Shown here: positions 1 to 8,189 of the stretch, piece after piece
Layout of the letters: every line of letters starts with the position of its first letter
Numbering within the stretch: the stretch's first letter is position 1
Source of the DNA: JAQVSH01 sp964451605
Lineage (GTDB): Bacteria; Bacteroidota; Bacteroidia; Bacteroidales; UBA4181
Direction: 5' to 3'
DNA: 36,932 bases
Assembly (NCBI GenBank): GCA_964451605.1
Contig: CAYVJA010000023.1
Coordinates: forward strand, 1-36,932
Notes under the pieces: generated by a model
Told to the model about the DNA's origin: nothing
Databases searched by the model: none
The model's input: the letters and a program-made list of their open reading frames with translations, nothing else
Position numbers and translations under genes: made by a program

Positions 1-697
1 AGATCGGGACACTCCCATACGCCGCCGTGTGCACCGATGTTTTCGCCAAATTCACTTTCGAATTTCCACTCTTTCAGGTTGGCGGAGGAGTAGAGATGTA
101 CCCTGTGTTGCGCAGCCAAGATCATGATCCACCTCTTGGTGGGGCGGTGCCAAAATACTTTGGGATCTCTAAAATCGGGAATTCCCGGATTTCTCAGAAC
201 CGGGTTGCCTGCAAACTTGGTCCAGGTACGGCCTTTGTCCAGGCTGAAGGCAAGNNNNNNNNNNNNNNTTCTGCACGCAGTACCGGATTATGGCCCGTGT
301 AGAGCGCCACCATGGGAGGGTTGCGAGTAGAACCCAAACCGGAGAGATTCTTTGAGTCGATGACAGCACTCCCCGAAAAGATATACTCGGTGGGTTCGGG
401 GTAGAGGGCTATGGGCAGATGTTCCCAACGGACCAGATTGCGACTGACGGCATGCCCCCAGTGCATAGGGCCCCAAACCGAAGCATGGGGATTGTGTTGA
501 TAGAAAAGGTGATATTCCCCTTTGTAAAAGAGCATTCCGTTGGGATCGTTCATCCAGTGCGCAGGCGGGGTAAAGTGGAATCGCGGGCGATAAAGAGAAG
601 GGGCAGCTGCAAAGAGAGCCGGGCCGGCGAAGAGGAGATATAGGGCGGTTAGGCGTGAGAGCCCCTGAACGAGGGCTGGAAAGGATAATCGGCTCAT
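1..697 (-). CDS. GH32 fructan/sucrose hydrolase (levanase/invertase-like), partial, interrupted by assembly gap
   Basis: Secreted glycoside hydrolase family 32 enzyme expected to cleave beta-fructosides such as levan, inulin or sucrose. The N-terminal stretch (about residues 1-31) is a signal peptide. The family hallmark WMNDPNG follows at residues 48-54, with D51 as catalytic nucleophile. After the N run the same protein continues in another frame: R-D-P-K-V (transition-state stabiliser Asp) and, at the very edge, W-E-C-P-D-L (acid/base Glu). All three catalytic carboxylates are therefore present. The open frame from 697 stops at 194 only because 14 Ns shift the frame. If the gene is intact the true gap must be a multiple of three bases. 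The C-terminal half of the five-blade propeller and the beta-sandwich domain lie outside the window. The gene is divergent from the lipoprotein at 905. Substrate specificity cannot be read from this part. Confidence 0.93.
255..268. other. assembly gap (14 N) inside the GH32 gene
   Basis: A run of 14 N. On the minus strand, codons before the gap end at 269 and GH32 homology resumes with a codon starting at 254. Fourteen bases therefore break the frame, while any multiple of three restores it. The N count should not be taken as the real gap size. Confidence 0.95.
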
Positions 698-738
698 AGG
701 ATGTAGAGGGGGTTAGGATTTTGGAGGATAGAACTATC

Positions 739-746
739 CAAAGTTA
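739..746 (-). promoter_or_regulatory. candidate Bacteroidota -7 promoter element of the GH32 gene
   Basis: Read on the minus strand this is TAACTTTG, a full match to the Bacteroidota consensus TAnnTTTG. It lies about 42 bp before the GH32 start codon, which would give a leader of roughly 35 nt. No clear TTTG was found at the -33 position, so this is a one-box prediction. Confidence 0.4.
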
Positions 747-849
747 GCAGACAATCTAACAGAATAGCGGCATAAAGGCAATAATAGGTAGTAGTTTGCA
801 TAATCGCCTGAAAAAGAGCTGATTTTTCGATAGTTTTTTCGTGTTTTTT

Positions 850-881
850 GTTGCATGACGTGAGAATTCTTTAAACCTTTG
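850..881 (+). promoter_or_regulatory. candidate promoter of the ASH/PPC lipoprotein gene
   Basis: GTTG at 850-853 and AACCTTTG at 874-881 are separated by 20 bp. This resembles the Bacteroidota TTTG / N19-21 / TAnnTTTG promoter, with one mismatch in the -7 box. Transcription would start near 887, just before the GGAGGT ribosome-binding site at 893-898. Confidence 0.33.
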
Positions 882-904
882 TCCGTGATTATGGAGGTAA
901 TCAG

Positions 905-2011
905 ATGGGTAAAAGTGCCTTTATTTCGAGCAAAGATGAGGTGGTTTCTCCAGGGTTTTTTCTTTTCTTGTTTTTCTGCCTCTTTTTCTGCTGTCGCAGC
1001 AATAATGAGTCTGCATCCGAAACGGTTGCGCCCCCGGACTCTTTTGCTACTTCATCTTCTGCGGATGAAGCCCTTGGTATTATGCCCGTTTCCGATTCCC
1101 TTTCGTATCCTCGTACCTCGCTGATAGAGAAGATGTGGAAGGCGCAACAGCATGTTGAGAATGCAAATTCGGCGTCGGGTTCTTATCGCCTTCCTGAGCT
1201 GTTTCCTGTGATTCAGGCCGGATCGGAGCTCTCTTTTGGCCAGGTGGAGGTTAACCAACAGAAGGTACAACAGTTGCGTGTGGCCAATATCGGCAACGAC
1301 GATCTGAAGATTGCCTGGGTGGATCTGCCTTATGGCTTCTCTACAAAGTTGTCGTCGACAATCACGCTTCCCTGCAAAGCCTCTATGTATATTCCTATTC
1401 AGTTTACTCCGATGGTTCCAAAACGCTATCACGGGGTGATGTATATACGAAGCAATGCCAACAATGGCACGATCAGGGTTACGTGTGAGGGTATGGGTGT
1501 TGCCGCAAAGGAGAAGATCTCCGGCCTGGCCGGGAGTATCGCAAATATCGGCAATCCGGCGCACAAGGGAGATTCGTTACCGGTGGTGGTCCCGTCAAAC
1601 CTGCCATTTGAGGCTCCGCTGATTTCTATGAACCAATCGTATGCCGTGTCGGCCAATATTGCCGATTATTCTGCAGCACCTCCCATCGGGCATCACAGCC
1701 TCTATGGCGGATATGTTCGGGGTTTCTGGTTAGCGGTCAGGATACCTCCGTCGGTGCTTCGTGCCCGGATCCGTATTGTCGGGGCAGAGAGCCATTTCGA
1801 TCCGGTAATCGGGGTAAAGAGCACCCCTTCAGGTCCCTATCTTTCGCTTTGGGGAGCATTTAACAGCTACTGCGACGATTTGGGTCGTGGCGGCGACGAG
1901 AGTTGTGTGGTAGAGGGGTCGGGCCTTCTCTACATCAGGATATACCATTGCGATGATTCCGAGAGCTCACAAGCCCTCTTTGCAATCCGGGTTGAACCCG
2001 CGGGGGTGTAA
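905..2011 (+). CDS. Putative lipoprotein with ASH/DUF1573-like and PPC-like beta-sandwich domains, function unknown
   Basis: A 368-residue envelope protein. A phenylalanine/leucine-rich segment at residues 18-29 ends in a Cys pair (C29-C30) that looks like a lipoprotein cleavage site, followed by a Ser/Ala/Thr-rich linker. Residues about 95-200 carry the pattern of an ASPM/SPD-2/Hydin (ASH, DUF1573-related) Ig-like domain: an F-G-x-V start, an N-I-G-N-D-x-L strand, a central F-T-P, and a closing S-N-A..G..V-x-C-E-G. The last 90 residues (S-P-Y-L-S-L-W..C-D-D-L ending in L-L-Y-I-R-I-Y) resemble a bacterial pre-peptidase C-terminal (PPC) domain. The start is chosen from a strong GGAGGT 7 nt before the ATG. 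It has no enzymatic motif; a binding or adhesion role is inference. It is convergent with copA, with 14 bp between the stop codons. Confidence 0.75.
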   Translation: MGKSAFISSKDEVVSPGFFLFLFFCLFFCCRSNNESASETVAPPDSFATSSSADEALGIMPVSDSLSYPRTSLIEKMWKAQQHVENANSASGSYRLPELFPVIQAGSELSFGQVEVNQQKVQQLRVANIGNDDLKIAWVDLPYGFSTKLSSTITLPCKASMYIPIQFTPMVPKRYHGVMYIRSNANNGTIRVTCEGMGVAAKEKISGLAGSIANIGNPAHKGDSLPVVVPSNLPFEAPLISMNQSYAVSANIADYSAAPPIGHHSLYGGYVRGFWLAVRIPPSVLRARIRIVGAESHFDPVIGVKSTPSGPYLSLWGAFNSYCDDLGRGGDESCVVEGSGLLYIRIYHCDDSESSQALFAIRVEPAGV

Positions 2012-2025
2012 TTCTGCTTGGCTTA

Positions 2026-4422
2026 TTATTTGCGCAGCCTGAGCGCGTTGCTGATAACCGACACGGAACTGAAACTCATGGCTAGTGCGGCAATCATGGG
2101 CGAAAGCAGGAGTCCTGTAAGTGGATAGAGTACCCCTGCAGCAATGGGGATGCCGAGGGTGTTGTAAGCGAGGGCAAACCATAGATTTTCCCGGATGTTT
2201 CGCATCACTTTTTTGCTCAATTGATAGGCATTCGCTATGCCTTGCAGATGCCCCTTAACCAGTGTAAGAGAGGCACTTTCGATGGCTACATCGGTGCCAT
2301 TTCCCATTGCAATGCCTACATCGGCCTGTGCCAATGCCGGAGCATCGTTGATGCCATCGCCCGCCATAGCCACCCTTTTCCCGGATGCTTGCCAGGCTTG
2401 AATGGCCTCCAACTTTTCGGCAGGAAGCAATTGGGCTTTGTAGCCGTCTAAATGCAGCGTTTCGCTCACCCACTTTGCGGTGAGGGCATTGTCGCCTGTG
2501 AGCATGATTACCTGTAATCCAAGCTGCTGAAGTTGTCGGACAGCATCTGCAGCCGACGCCTTTATAGGGTCGGCTATTACAATGTACCCCGATAGGGTGT
2601 GCCCTTCGGCCAGGTAAGAGACTGTTTTCCCCTGATTCTGCTCGGCTTCTACCTGCTGCTCCACCTCAGAAGGAATCGGAATTTGCAACTGTGCCATCAG
2701 GGCACCGTTTCCAAAGGCCAGTTCTGTCTCTGCTACCCGCCCGGTTACCCCTTTGCCGGGAATGGCTTCGAAGAGCGATACGGGCAGTAGTGAAATGCCG
2801 TTATCCTGTGCCCAAAGCTGCGTGGCTCGAGCCAAAGGGTGCTCGCTGCTACTGTTGAGTGAGGCCAGGTTTTGCATAGAGGTTTCAGCGCTCACTGTTT
2901 TCCGGAGCGATACAAATTGTTCGACAGTGGGTTTGCCTTCGGTTAGGGTACCGGTTTTATCTACTACAACCATCTCTATCCGGCTCATCTTTTCGAGCGC
3001 TTCGGCCGACTTCACCAAAATGCCCATGCGGGCGCCCTTTCCCACGCCCACCATAACCGACATCGGCGTAGCCAATCCGAGGGCGCAGGGGCAGGCAATA
3101 ATGAGTACTGCTATTGCATTGATAAAGGCATAGACAAAGGGAGGATCGGGTCCAAACAGACTCCAAGCCACAAAGGTGAGGAGCGCAATCAAAACGACAA
3201 TAGGTACAAACCATTTGGCAATTTTGTCGGCCAGCTTCTGCACGGGTGCCTTTGAACGGCCCGCAGTGTGCACCATTTCGATAATGCGTGCCAGCAGTGT
3301 TTCGGATCCAACCCGTTCGGCCACCATCACAAAGCTTTGATTCCCATTCAGGGTGCCTGCGGTAACCTGAGCTCCCTTCTCTTTATGCACGGGGATGGGT
3401 TCGCCGGTAATCATCGATTCATCGATAAGCGACTCTCCCTCTGTGATCCGTCCGTCGACTGCAATTTTTTCGCCCGGTTTTACGCGCAACAGATTGCCCT
3501 TTTCGATGGTTTCGATGGGTACAATACGCTCTTGGCCGTTTTCGATGAGAGTGGCATTGGCAGGCGCCAGTTTCATCAACGCCTTTATAGCCGATTGGGT
3601 TTTTCCGTGTGCTCTTGCTTCCAACAGTTGCCCTAATAGTACAAGGGTAAGAATCACCGTGGTGGCTTCGAAGTAGAGGTGTACGCTCCCTGCATGCCCT
3701 TTGTAGGCGTCGGGAAAAAGTCCGGGGAAGAGAAGCGCAGTAACACTAAATAGCCAGGCGGAGGCTGCGCCAATGCCTATCAGTGTGAACATATTGAAAT
3801 TGCGGGAGATAAGCGATTGCCAGGCTCTCTCAAAGAAGATACGGGTGGTGTAGAAGATAACCGGAATCGAAAGTGCAAACTGCACCCAGTTCCAGAGATG
3901 CCAGGGGAGGATTTGGGTCAGGGGGTTATCGGGCAGCATCTCCGACATGGCAATCACAAAGATGGGAAGGGTGAAGAGGAGAGAGAGGTTGAACTTTTTT
4001 ACCAGAAGCCGGTAACTTTTGGCTTCATCGGCCTCGCTGAGAGGTACCAGGTCCATCCCGCATACGGGACAACTGCCCGGTTCGGAATAGATCTTTTCGC
4101 CTTCACAGTGCATGGGGCAATAGTGGCCGGCAGCCAAAAGCGGCATAGTACCGGCCGGAGGGGTTTTCGCATCTAGGTTACTGACGGTTTCGGTTTGAAC
4201 CGTATTGGTACCGGGAAGCGATATCGTATAGTTTCCTCCCTCTTTTTTCAGTGCCTGCTGCAACGTTTCAAGCGGAATAGTACTCTCTGTTATGAGTTCG
4301 GCCGCGGCCTTTTCCAGACTGACCGATACCTGTTTTACCCCTTTAACTTGTTTGAGGCTCTTTTCTACATGGGTTCGGCAACCGTTACAATGCATCCCCG
4401 AAATATGATAGACCTGTTGCAT
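2026..4422 (-). CDS. copA: Copper-exporting P1B-type ATPase CopA
   Basis: A 798-residue inner-membrane pump that exports Cu(I) using ATP. Domains in order: an HMA metal-binding domain with G-M-H-C-N-G-C (C12, C15); a heavy-metal-binding CPMHC/CPVCGM module (about 101-128); membrane helices; actuator loop with TGE (339-341); the membrane copper site CPC (444-446); the phosphorylated DKTGT (488-492, D488); the P1B-specific SEHPL (526-530); hinge GDGIND (688-693); and the last helices with YN (753-754) and M..SS (782-786), the Cu(I) signature of subgroup P1B-1. Length and motif set are complete. No CopZ chaperone or copper-responsive regulator lies next to it. A 10-bp-stem inverted repeat sits about 30 bp upstream of the start. 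Confidence 0.97.
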   Translation of the reverse strand: MQQVYHISGMHCNGCRTHVEKSLKQVKGVKQVSVSLEKAAAELITESTIPLETLQQALKKEGGNYTISLPGTNTVQTETVSNLDAKTPPAGTMPLLAAGHYCPMHCEGEKIYSEPGSCPVCGMDLVPLSEADEAKSYRLLVKKFNLSLLFTLPIFVIAMSEMLPDNPLTQILPWHLWNWVQFALSIPVIFYTTRIFFERAWQSLISRNFNMFTLIGIGAASAWLFSVTALLFPGLFPDAYKGHAGSVHLYFEATTVILTLVLLGQLLEARAHGKTQSAIKALMKLAPANATLIENGQERIVPIETIEKGNLLRVKPGEKIAVDGRITEGESLIDESMITGEPIPVHKEKGAQVTAGTLNGNQSFVMVAERVGSETLLARIIEMVHTAGRSKAPVQKLADKIAKWFVPIVVLIALLTFVAWSLFGPDPPFVYAFINAIAVLIIACPCALGLATPMSVMVGVGKGARMGILVKSAEALEKMSRIEMVVVDKTGTLTEGKPTVEQFVSLRKTVSAETSMQNLASLNSSSEHPLARATQLWAQDNGISLLPVSLFEAIPGKGVTGRVAETELAFGNGALMAQLQIPIPSEVEQQVEAEQNQGKTVSYLAEGHTLSGYIVIADPIKASAADAVRQLQQLGLQVIMLTGDNALTAKWVSETLHLDGYKAQLLPAEKLEAIQAWQASGKRVAMAGDGINDAPALAQADVGIAMGNGTDVAIESASLTLVKGHLQGIANAYQLSKKVMRNIRENLWFALAYNTLGIPIAAGVLYPLTGLLLSPMIAALAMSFSSVSVISNALRLRK

Positions 4423-4452
4423 GATTTGCGAATTTAGTATAATGATTTTGAG

Positions 4453-4490
4453 AGGCTGCCGCGAACAGCGGCATTCACCGGCGGCAGCCT
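4453..4490. promoter_or_regulatory. 10-bp perfect inverted repeat upstream of copA
   Basis: AGGCTGCCGC at 4453-4462 pairs with GCGGCAGCCT at 4481-4490, with an 18-nt loop that itself contains GCGGC. It lies 31-68 bp upstream of the copA start codon. There is no U-run after the stem on the copA strand, so it is not a classic terminator. It could be an operator or a leader hairpin for copper regulation (inference). Confidence 0.45.
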
Positions 4491-4613
4491 TTCTGTGAGT
4501 ATAAACGAATGGTTCGCGAAATTGTTTTTTGCCGGACTCTATTTAGGCAGTGTGCCACTATTATTTGATACCTTTAAGCCCAAATCCTCTGCTCGGAGCA
4601 GGGCCTTTATTGT

Positions 4614-4748
4614 ATGGTTATGAAAGAAAAAAACGATTTGAAGCTGGCAGTCCTTATTAATTCGCTTCCCGACCGTTTCGAGATAGACGAACGTGAGGTA
4701 GAAAACTCTCATATTCGGCATATCTACGTGCGGAATCGCCAGAAGTAG
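4614..4748 (+). CDS. possible small protein (44 aa), unrecognised
   Basis: An ATG at 4614 (a second in-frame ATG is at 4620) opens 44 codons to a TAG at 4746-4748, 26 bp before the MuiA-type gene. The product is charged and soluble-looking, with an acidic patch E-I-D-E-R-E-V-E and a basic end R-N-R-Q-K. No clear ribosome-binding site and no family was recognised. It may be a real small gene cotranscribed with the next one, a gene remnant, or chance. Confidence 0.22.
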   Translation: MVMKEKNDLKLAVLINSLPDRFEIDEREVENSHIRHIYVRNRQK

Positions 4749-4774
4749 TTGCTATTTGTAAAATACTCTGATGT

Positions 4775-6379
4775 ATGAAAAGGTCATGTATATTTTTTAT
4801 TTCTTTGTTTGTCTGTGTTTCACAGGCCTTTAGCTTGGAGTTCGTGGCCGAACCCGGCTCGAAACTTACCCGTGTGGTACTTTTTACCGACAGAGCTATG
4901 GTGCAAAAGGAGGCGCCGGTCTCGTTAAAACAGGGTGAGAATCTGATTCGGTTTCAGGGACTTCCCGCCTCTCTCGTCGACGGTTCGGTTCAGGCCGAAG
5001 TGACAGGCAGAAAAGATATCCGGATTTCGGGGGTGAAGGTGAGCGATACCCGGTTATCGAATGCAGAACCCTCCGGAGTCACCCAACTCAGAAAAAGGTC
5101 GGAGGCACTCCATCGGCAACTCGCCGATCTCCGGAGTCAGGCAGAGATCATCAGAAGTTCGGGTGAATTTCTGAAAAAGGTAGTTCCCTTTCCCTCCGGG
5201 CAACGGGTAACCGAGAGTGAGATTGAAACCCATCTCAAATATCTGGAACGTTCTCTTTCCGAAAACAGTCGCCGTGTGGCTTTGCTCGAGGAGCAACAGC
5301 TCCGGTTGCAGGAGGAGATTCAAAAGGTCGATGCCGAACTGGGCGAATTGCTTCGTCAGACAGAACAGAGCAAAACGCTCGAGGTGGCGCTTTTTTCGCC
5401 CGGTGTGGCTGAGGGTGTAGTGCTCCGGTTTTCGTATGTCACCTACCAGGCCGGTTGGAATCCGCTCTATGAGGCGCGCGCCGATCTGGTTGCGTCGAAG
5501 GTTCAAATCGCCTTTTTTGCCTCTGTGACCCAATCTACCGGCGAAGACTGGGAGGATGCCGAGGTTGAGATATCAACCTCTCAACCGTTTGTCTATGCTA
5601 CCATTCCCGAACTGCATCCCTGGTATATAGATCAGTATGTCAATCGGCCTGTTGCGCTACGGATGGGTATTGCCGAAAAGAGTGTGATGGCTGTGGCCGA
5701 TGCTGCAGGGGGGGCCGCCGATGAGCAATTCTATGCCGGTCCCGAAGTAACCGAGGAGAGTGCATCTTTCCGCTTTGTGTTGCCACGAAAGGCCTCTATT
5801 CCGTCGGATGGCGAGACACATAATCTCTCTTTGGCGCAATCCGAACAGGAGGCAGAGTTTACCTACTATGCCATTCCTAAAAGGGTGCAGAGTGCTTTCC
5901 TGAAGGCAAAGTTGAAGAATCCTTTTGCTTTTCCGCTTATTCCGGGTGCTGTTTACCTTTACCTCGACGGTAAATTGTCGGGAAATGCCATGATTCGCGA
6001 GGCTGTGGTGGCTCAGGGCAACCTGGAATTAGCACTGGGAACCGATGAGTCGCTTCAGGTAGAACGAAAACTGGAGAAGAAGGATACCGGCTATGCGGGC
6101 CTCCTTTCTAAAGAAAAGAGTGTGGAGTACGCCTATCAGATTACGGTAACTAACGGGAAATCGAAGGAGATTACCTTACTTCTGGAGGATCAGTTCCCCG
6201 TTTCGCAAAACGAAAAGATCAAGGTGGTACAAATTCGTCCCAATGGATCCGATGCGCAAATCGATGATAAGGGGAAAATTGTCTGGACCATTTCGCTTAA
6301 TCCCGGACAAAAGAAGGTCGTTCCTCTGTCGTTCAGGGTGGAGTATGCTCAGGATCTGTCGGTTCAGGGGTTAGAGTAA
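4775..6379 (+). CDS. MuiA-family secreted protein (DUF4140/DUF4139)
   Basis: A 534-residue protein of the mucoidy-inhibitor-MuiA-like family, whose biochemical role is unknown. A signal peptide covers residues 1 to about 20. The N-terminal DUF4140 region shows the typical T-R-V-V-L-F-T-D-R-A start and S-V-Q-A-E-V-T-G. A coiled coil follows at about 105-200, rich in Leu, Glu, Gln and Arg. The C-terminal DUF4139 beta domain contains T-Q-S-T-G-E-D-W and ends in a strand-rich part with L-E-D-Q-F-P-V-S. Length matches the family. Export to the periplasm or outer membrane is expected. The stop is 7 bp from the convergent histidine-kinase stop, so there is no room for a separate terminator. Confidence 0.9.
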   Translation: MKRSCIFFISLFVCVSQAFSLEFVAEPGSKLTRVVLFTDRAMVQKEAPVSLKQGENLIRFQGLPASLVDGSVQAEVTGRKDIRISGVKVSDTRLSNAEPSGVTQLRKRSEALHRQLADLRSQAEIIRSSGEFLKKVVPFPSGQRVTESEIETHLKYLERSLSENSRRVALLEEQQLRLQEEIQKVDAELGELLRQTEQSKTLEVALFSPGVAEGVVLRFSYVTYQAGWNPLYEARADLVASKVQIAFFASVTQSTGEDWEDAEVEISTSQPFVYATIPELHPWYIDQYVNRPVALRMGIAEKSVMAVADAAGGAADEQFYAGPEVTEESASFRFVLPRKASIPSDGETHNLSLAQSEQEAEFTYYAIPKRVQSAFLKAKLKNPFAFPLIPGAVYLYLDGKLSGNAMIREAVVAQGNLELALGTDESLQVERKLEKKDTGYAGLLSKEKSVEYAYQITVTNGKSKEITLLLEDQFPVSQNEKIKVVQIRPNGSDAQIDDKGKIVWTISLNPGQKKVVPLSFRVEYAQDLSVQGLE

Positions 6380-6386
6380 TCGTTGC

Positions 6387-8159
6387 TCAGAGAGTAAGAG
6401 TTGCCGGACCCTTTTCGTTCGGAGTGGCCAGGGGCAGACTGAAATAAAAACGGCTGCCCTTTCCCTCTATGCTCTCCACGCCTATCTTGCCACCCTGCAC
6501 CTCTACCAATTCCTTGCAGAGTATCAGCCCCAGTCCCGTGCCGGTTTCGTTGTTTGTGCCTTTGGTCGAGACCGATTTATCGGTTTGGAAGATATTCACG
6601 CACTGTTCGTTCGACATGCCGACACCGGTATCCGAAACAGAGAAGATTGCAAAACCCGCTTGAACCTGGTAATCAACCCGGATGGTACCCCCCTCAAAGC
6701 TATATTTGATGGCGTTGGTAAGCAGGTTGCGGAATATCGTTCCGGTCATCTCCCGGTCGCAGCGGACGGTAGGGGGTTCTGAATCAAAAAAATGGATCGA
6801 AATACCCTTCTGACGAGCCATCTCCTCATTTAAGGGTCGGAGTCGGTTGATCAGTTCTATGAGATTTACCTCCTGGGGTTGCGGTTTTTTAGATCCGGTT
6901 TGAATCTTGGCCCACTCAAGCAGATTCTCCAGCAATTTGTAGGTATTCCCCGCGGTAGTACTCAGGGTATGAACCAAGGTATGCATCTGCTCCTTACTGA
7001 ACGAATCCAGATTGGCGGCCATGAGCTCAATCATTCCGGCAATGGTGCCCAACGGGCCTCGAAGGTCGTGTGCCACAATCGAGAAAAACTTGTCTTTTGC
7101 GGCGTTAATCTCTTGTAGTTGACGATTATAGCGTTGTATCTCCCTCTCTCTTTGTCTTCGATCCGATATATCTCTGATTACCATAAATATATGGGGTTCC
7201 TCATGCAGGTTTACGGCTCTTGCCGATACCAAACCGGTAAGAGAAAGTCCCTCTCTGGTACGAAAAGTGAACTCCAGATTTTGCACATAACTGCGATTAC
7301 GTAACTCTTCAACTACGGCATCCCTGTCGGATGGTTTAGCCCACAAGCGCAGTTCGGCGGTAGTTTTTCCGTGAGCCTCCTGATAGCTGTATCCCGTTAA
7401 TTGCGAAAAACTTTGGTTCATTTCCATTAACATGCCGTCCTTTAATCTCGAAATCAGCATGGCATCCGGAGCAATCTGAAAAAGGTTCTCAAATTTGTTT
7501 CGCACCTCATCTATCTGCGAAATGAGTCGTTGGTTCAGAATGTGGAAAACGCCCAGGGCGATTCCGATATGTGCCATAATATAGCCCAGCACCAACAACG
7601 AATAGGTAGAAGAGGTGTCGAACACCGTTGTCAGTTCGGGGGTGGTTGCCATCACCCAGGCCCGGCCTAATTGCGAAAGGGCAGCCAGTATAAGCATTAC
7701 AATCAGCGTAGCGGTATGCCCTTTCTGTCTCAGCGAAAGAAGTGAACCGGCTGTATTGAGCAGGATCACGGCCGTCAGGGAGAGCAGGATCACCGATCGG
7801 ATATGAAAATTGATGGAGAAAAATGTATAATAGATAAACGCGGCAAAAAAGAGGAGCAGAGCGGAAATCATAAACAGTCGGTTCTCTTTGCGTCCGAGAA
7901 ATCGGAGTGCGCCGCTGTAGAGACAGAGAAAACTGGCTATATAGAAGGTATTGGTTACAAGAATCGAGACAAAGAGCGACGACAATACATCGCGAAAGAG
8001 TACCAGTACTGAGGCGATATTCATGAATAAGAAACTCAGAATCAGGCAACTGGCTCCATCATATTTTTTGTAAAACCTGAATTGAATGGTAAAGAAACCC
8101 AAGAAAAGAAGGTTTACCAGGCATATGGTAAGTGCAAGCGAACGAAGGTCGAGTATCAT
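6387..8159 (-). CDS. Membrane PAS-domain sensor histidine kinase
   Basis: A 590-residue orthodox sensor kinase. About six to seven hydrophobic segments occupy residues 1-210, forming a multi-TM sensor region with little periplasmic mass. A PAS domain covers about 220-335, with an L-T-G-Y-S motif and a V-I-R-D-I-S-D-R-R end. A short coiled linker leads to HisKA, with phospho-acceptor H364 in V-A-H-D-L-R-G-P. The HATPase domain at about 465-580 has N-A-I-K-Y-S, D-T-G-V-G-M and G-T-G-L-G-L. It is 30 bp downstream of the serine-hydrolase lipoprotein on the same strand, so the two are probably cotranscribed. No response regulator is adjacent, so the partner must be encoded elsewhere. The signal is unknown. 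Confidence 0.93.
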   Translation of the reverse strand: MILDLRSLALTICLVNLLFLGFFTIQFRFYKKYDGASCLILSFLFMNIASVLVLFRDVLSSLFVSILVTNTFYIASFLCLYSGALRFLGRKENRLFMISALLLFFAAFIYYTFFSINFHIRSVILLSLTAVILLNTAGSLLSLRQKGHTATLIVMLILAALSQLGRAWVMATTPELTTVFDTSSTYSLLVLGYIMAHIGIALGVFHILNQRLISQIDEVRNKFENLFQIAPDAMLISRLKDGMLMEMNQSFSQLTGYSYQEAHGKTTAELRLWAKPSDRDAVVEELRNRSYVQNLEFTFRTREGLSLTGLVSARAVNLHEEPHIFMVIRDISDRRQREREIQRYNRQLQEINAAKDKFFSIVAHDLRGPLGTIAGMIELMAANLDSFSKEQMHTLVHTLSTTAGNTYKLLENLLEWAKIQTGSKKPQPQEVNLIELINRLRPLNEEMARQKGISIHFFDSEPPTVRCDREMTGTIFRNLLTNAIKYSFEGGTIRVDYQVQAGFAIFSVSDTGVGMSNEQCVNIFQTDKSVSTKGTNNETGTGLGLILCKELVEVQGGKIGVESIEGKGSRFYFSLPLATPNEKGPATLTL

Positions 8160-8189
8160 ACCGGAAAGAAAGGGTGGAACAAAAAACGT

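Larger units (their letters stand above)
4423..4774. other. 352-bp intergenic region between copA and the MuiA-type gene
   Basis: This region separates two divergent genes. It holds a strong inverted repeat near copA (4453-4490), a small compact palindrome CTGCTC-G-GAGCAG at 4588-4600, and one possible 44-codon reading frame on the plus strand (4614-4748). No TAnnTTTG match was found for either gene, and nothing resembling a structured RNA was recognised. Confidence 0.7.

Noticed and set aside
4539..4721. 60-codon minus-strand frame upstream of the MuiA-type gene
   Set aside because: It has a Phe/Thr/Val-rich composition without a signal, no ribosome-binding site, and overlaps a more protein-like plus-strand frame.
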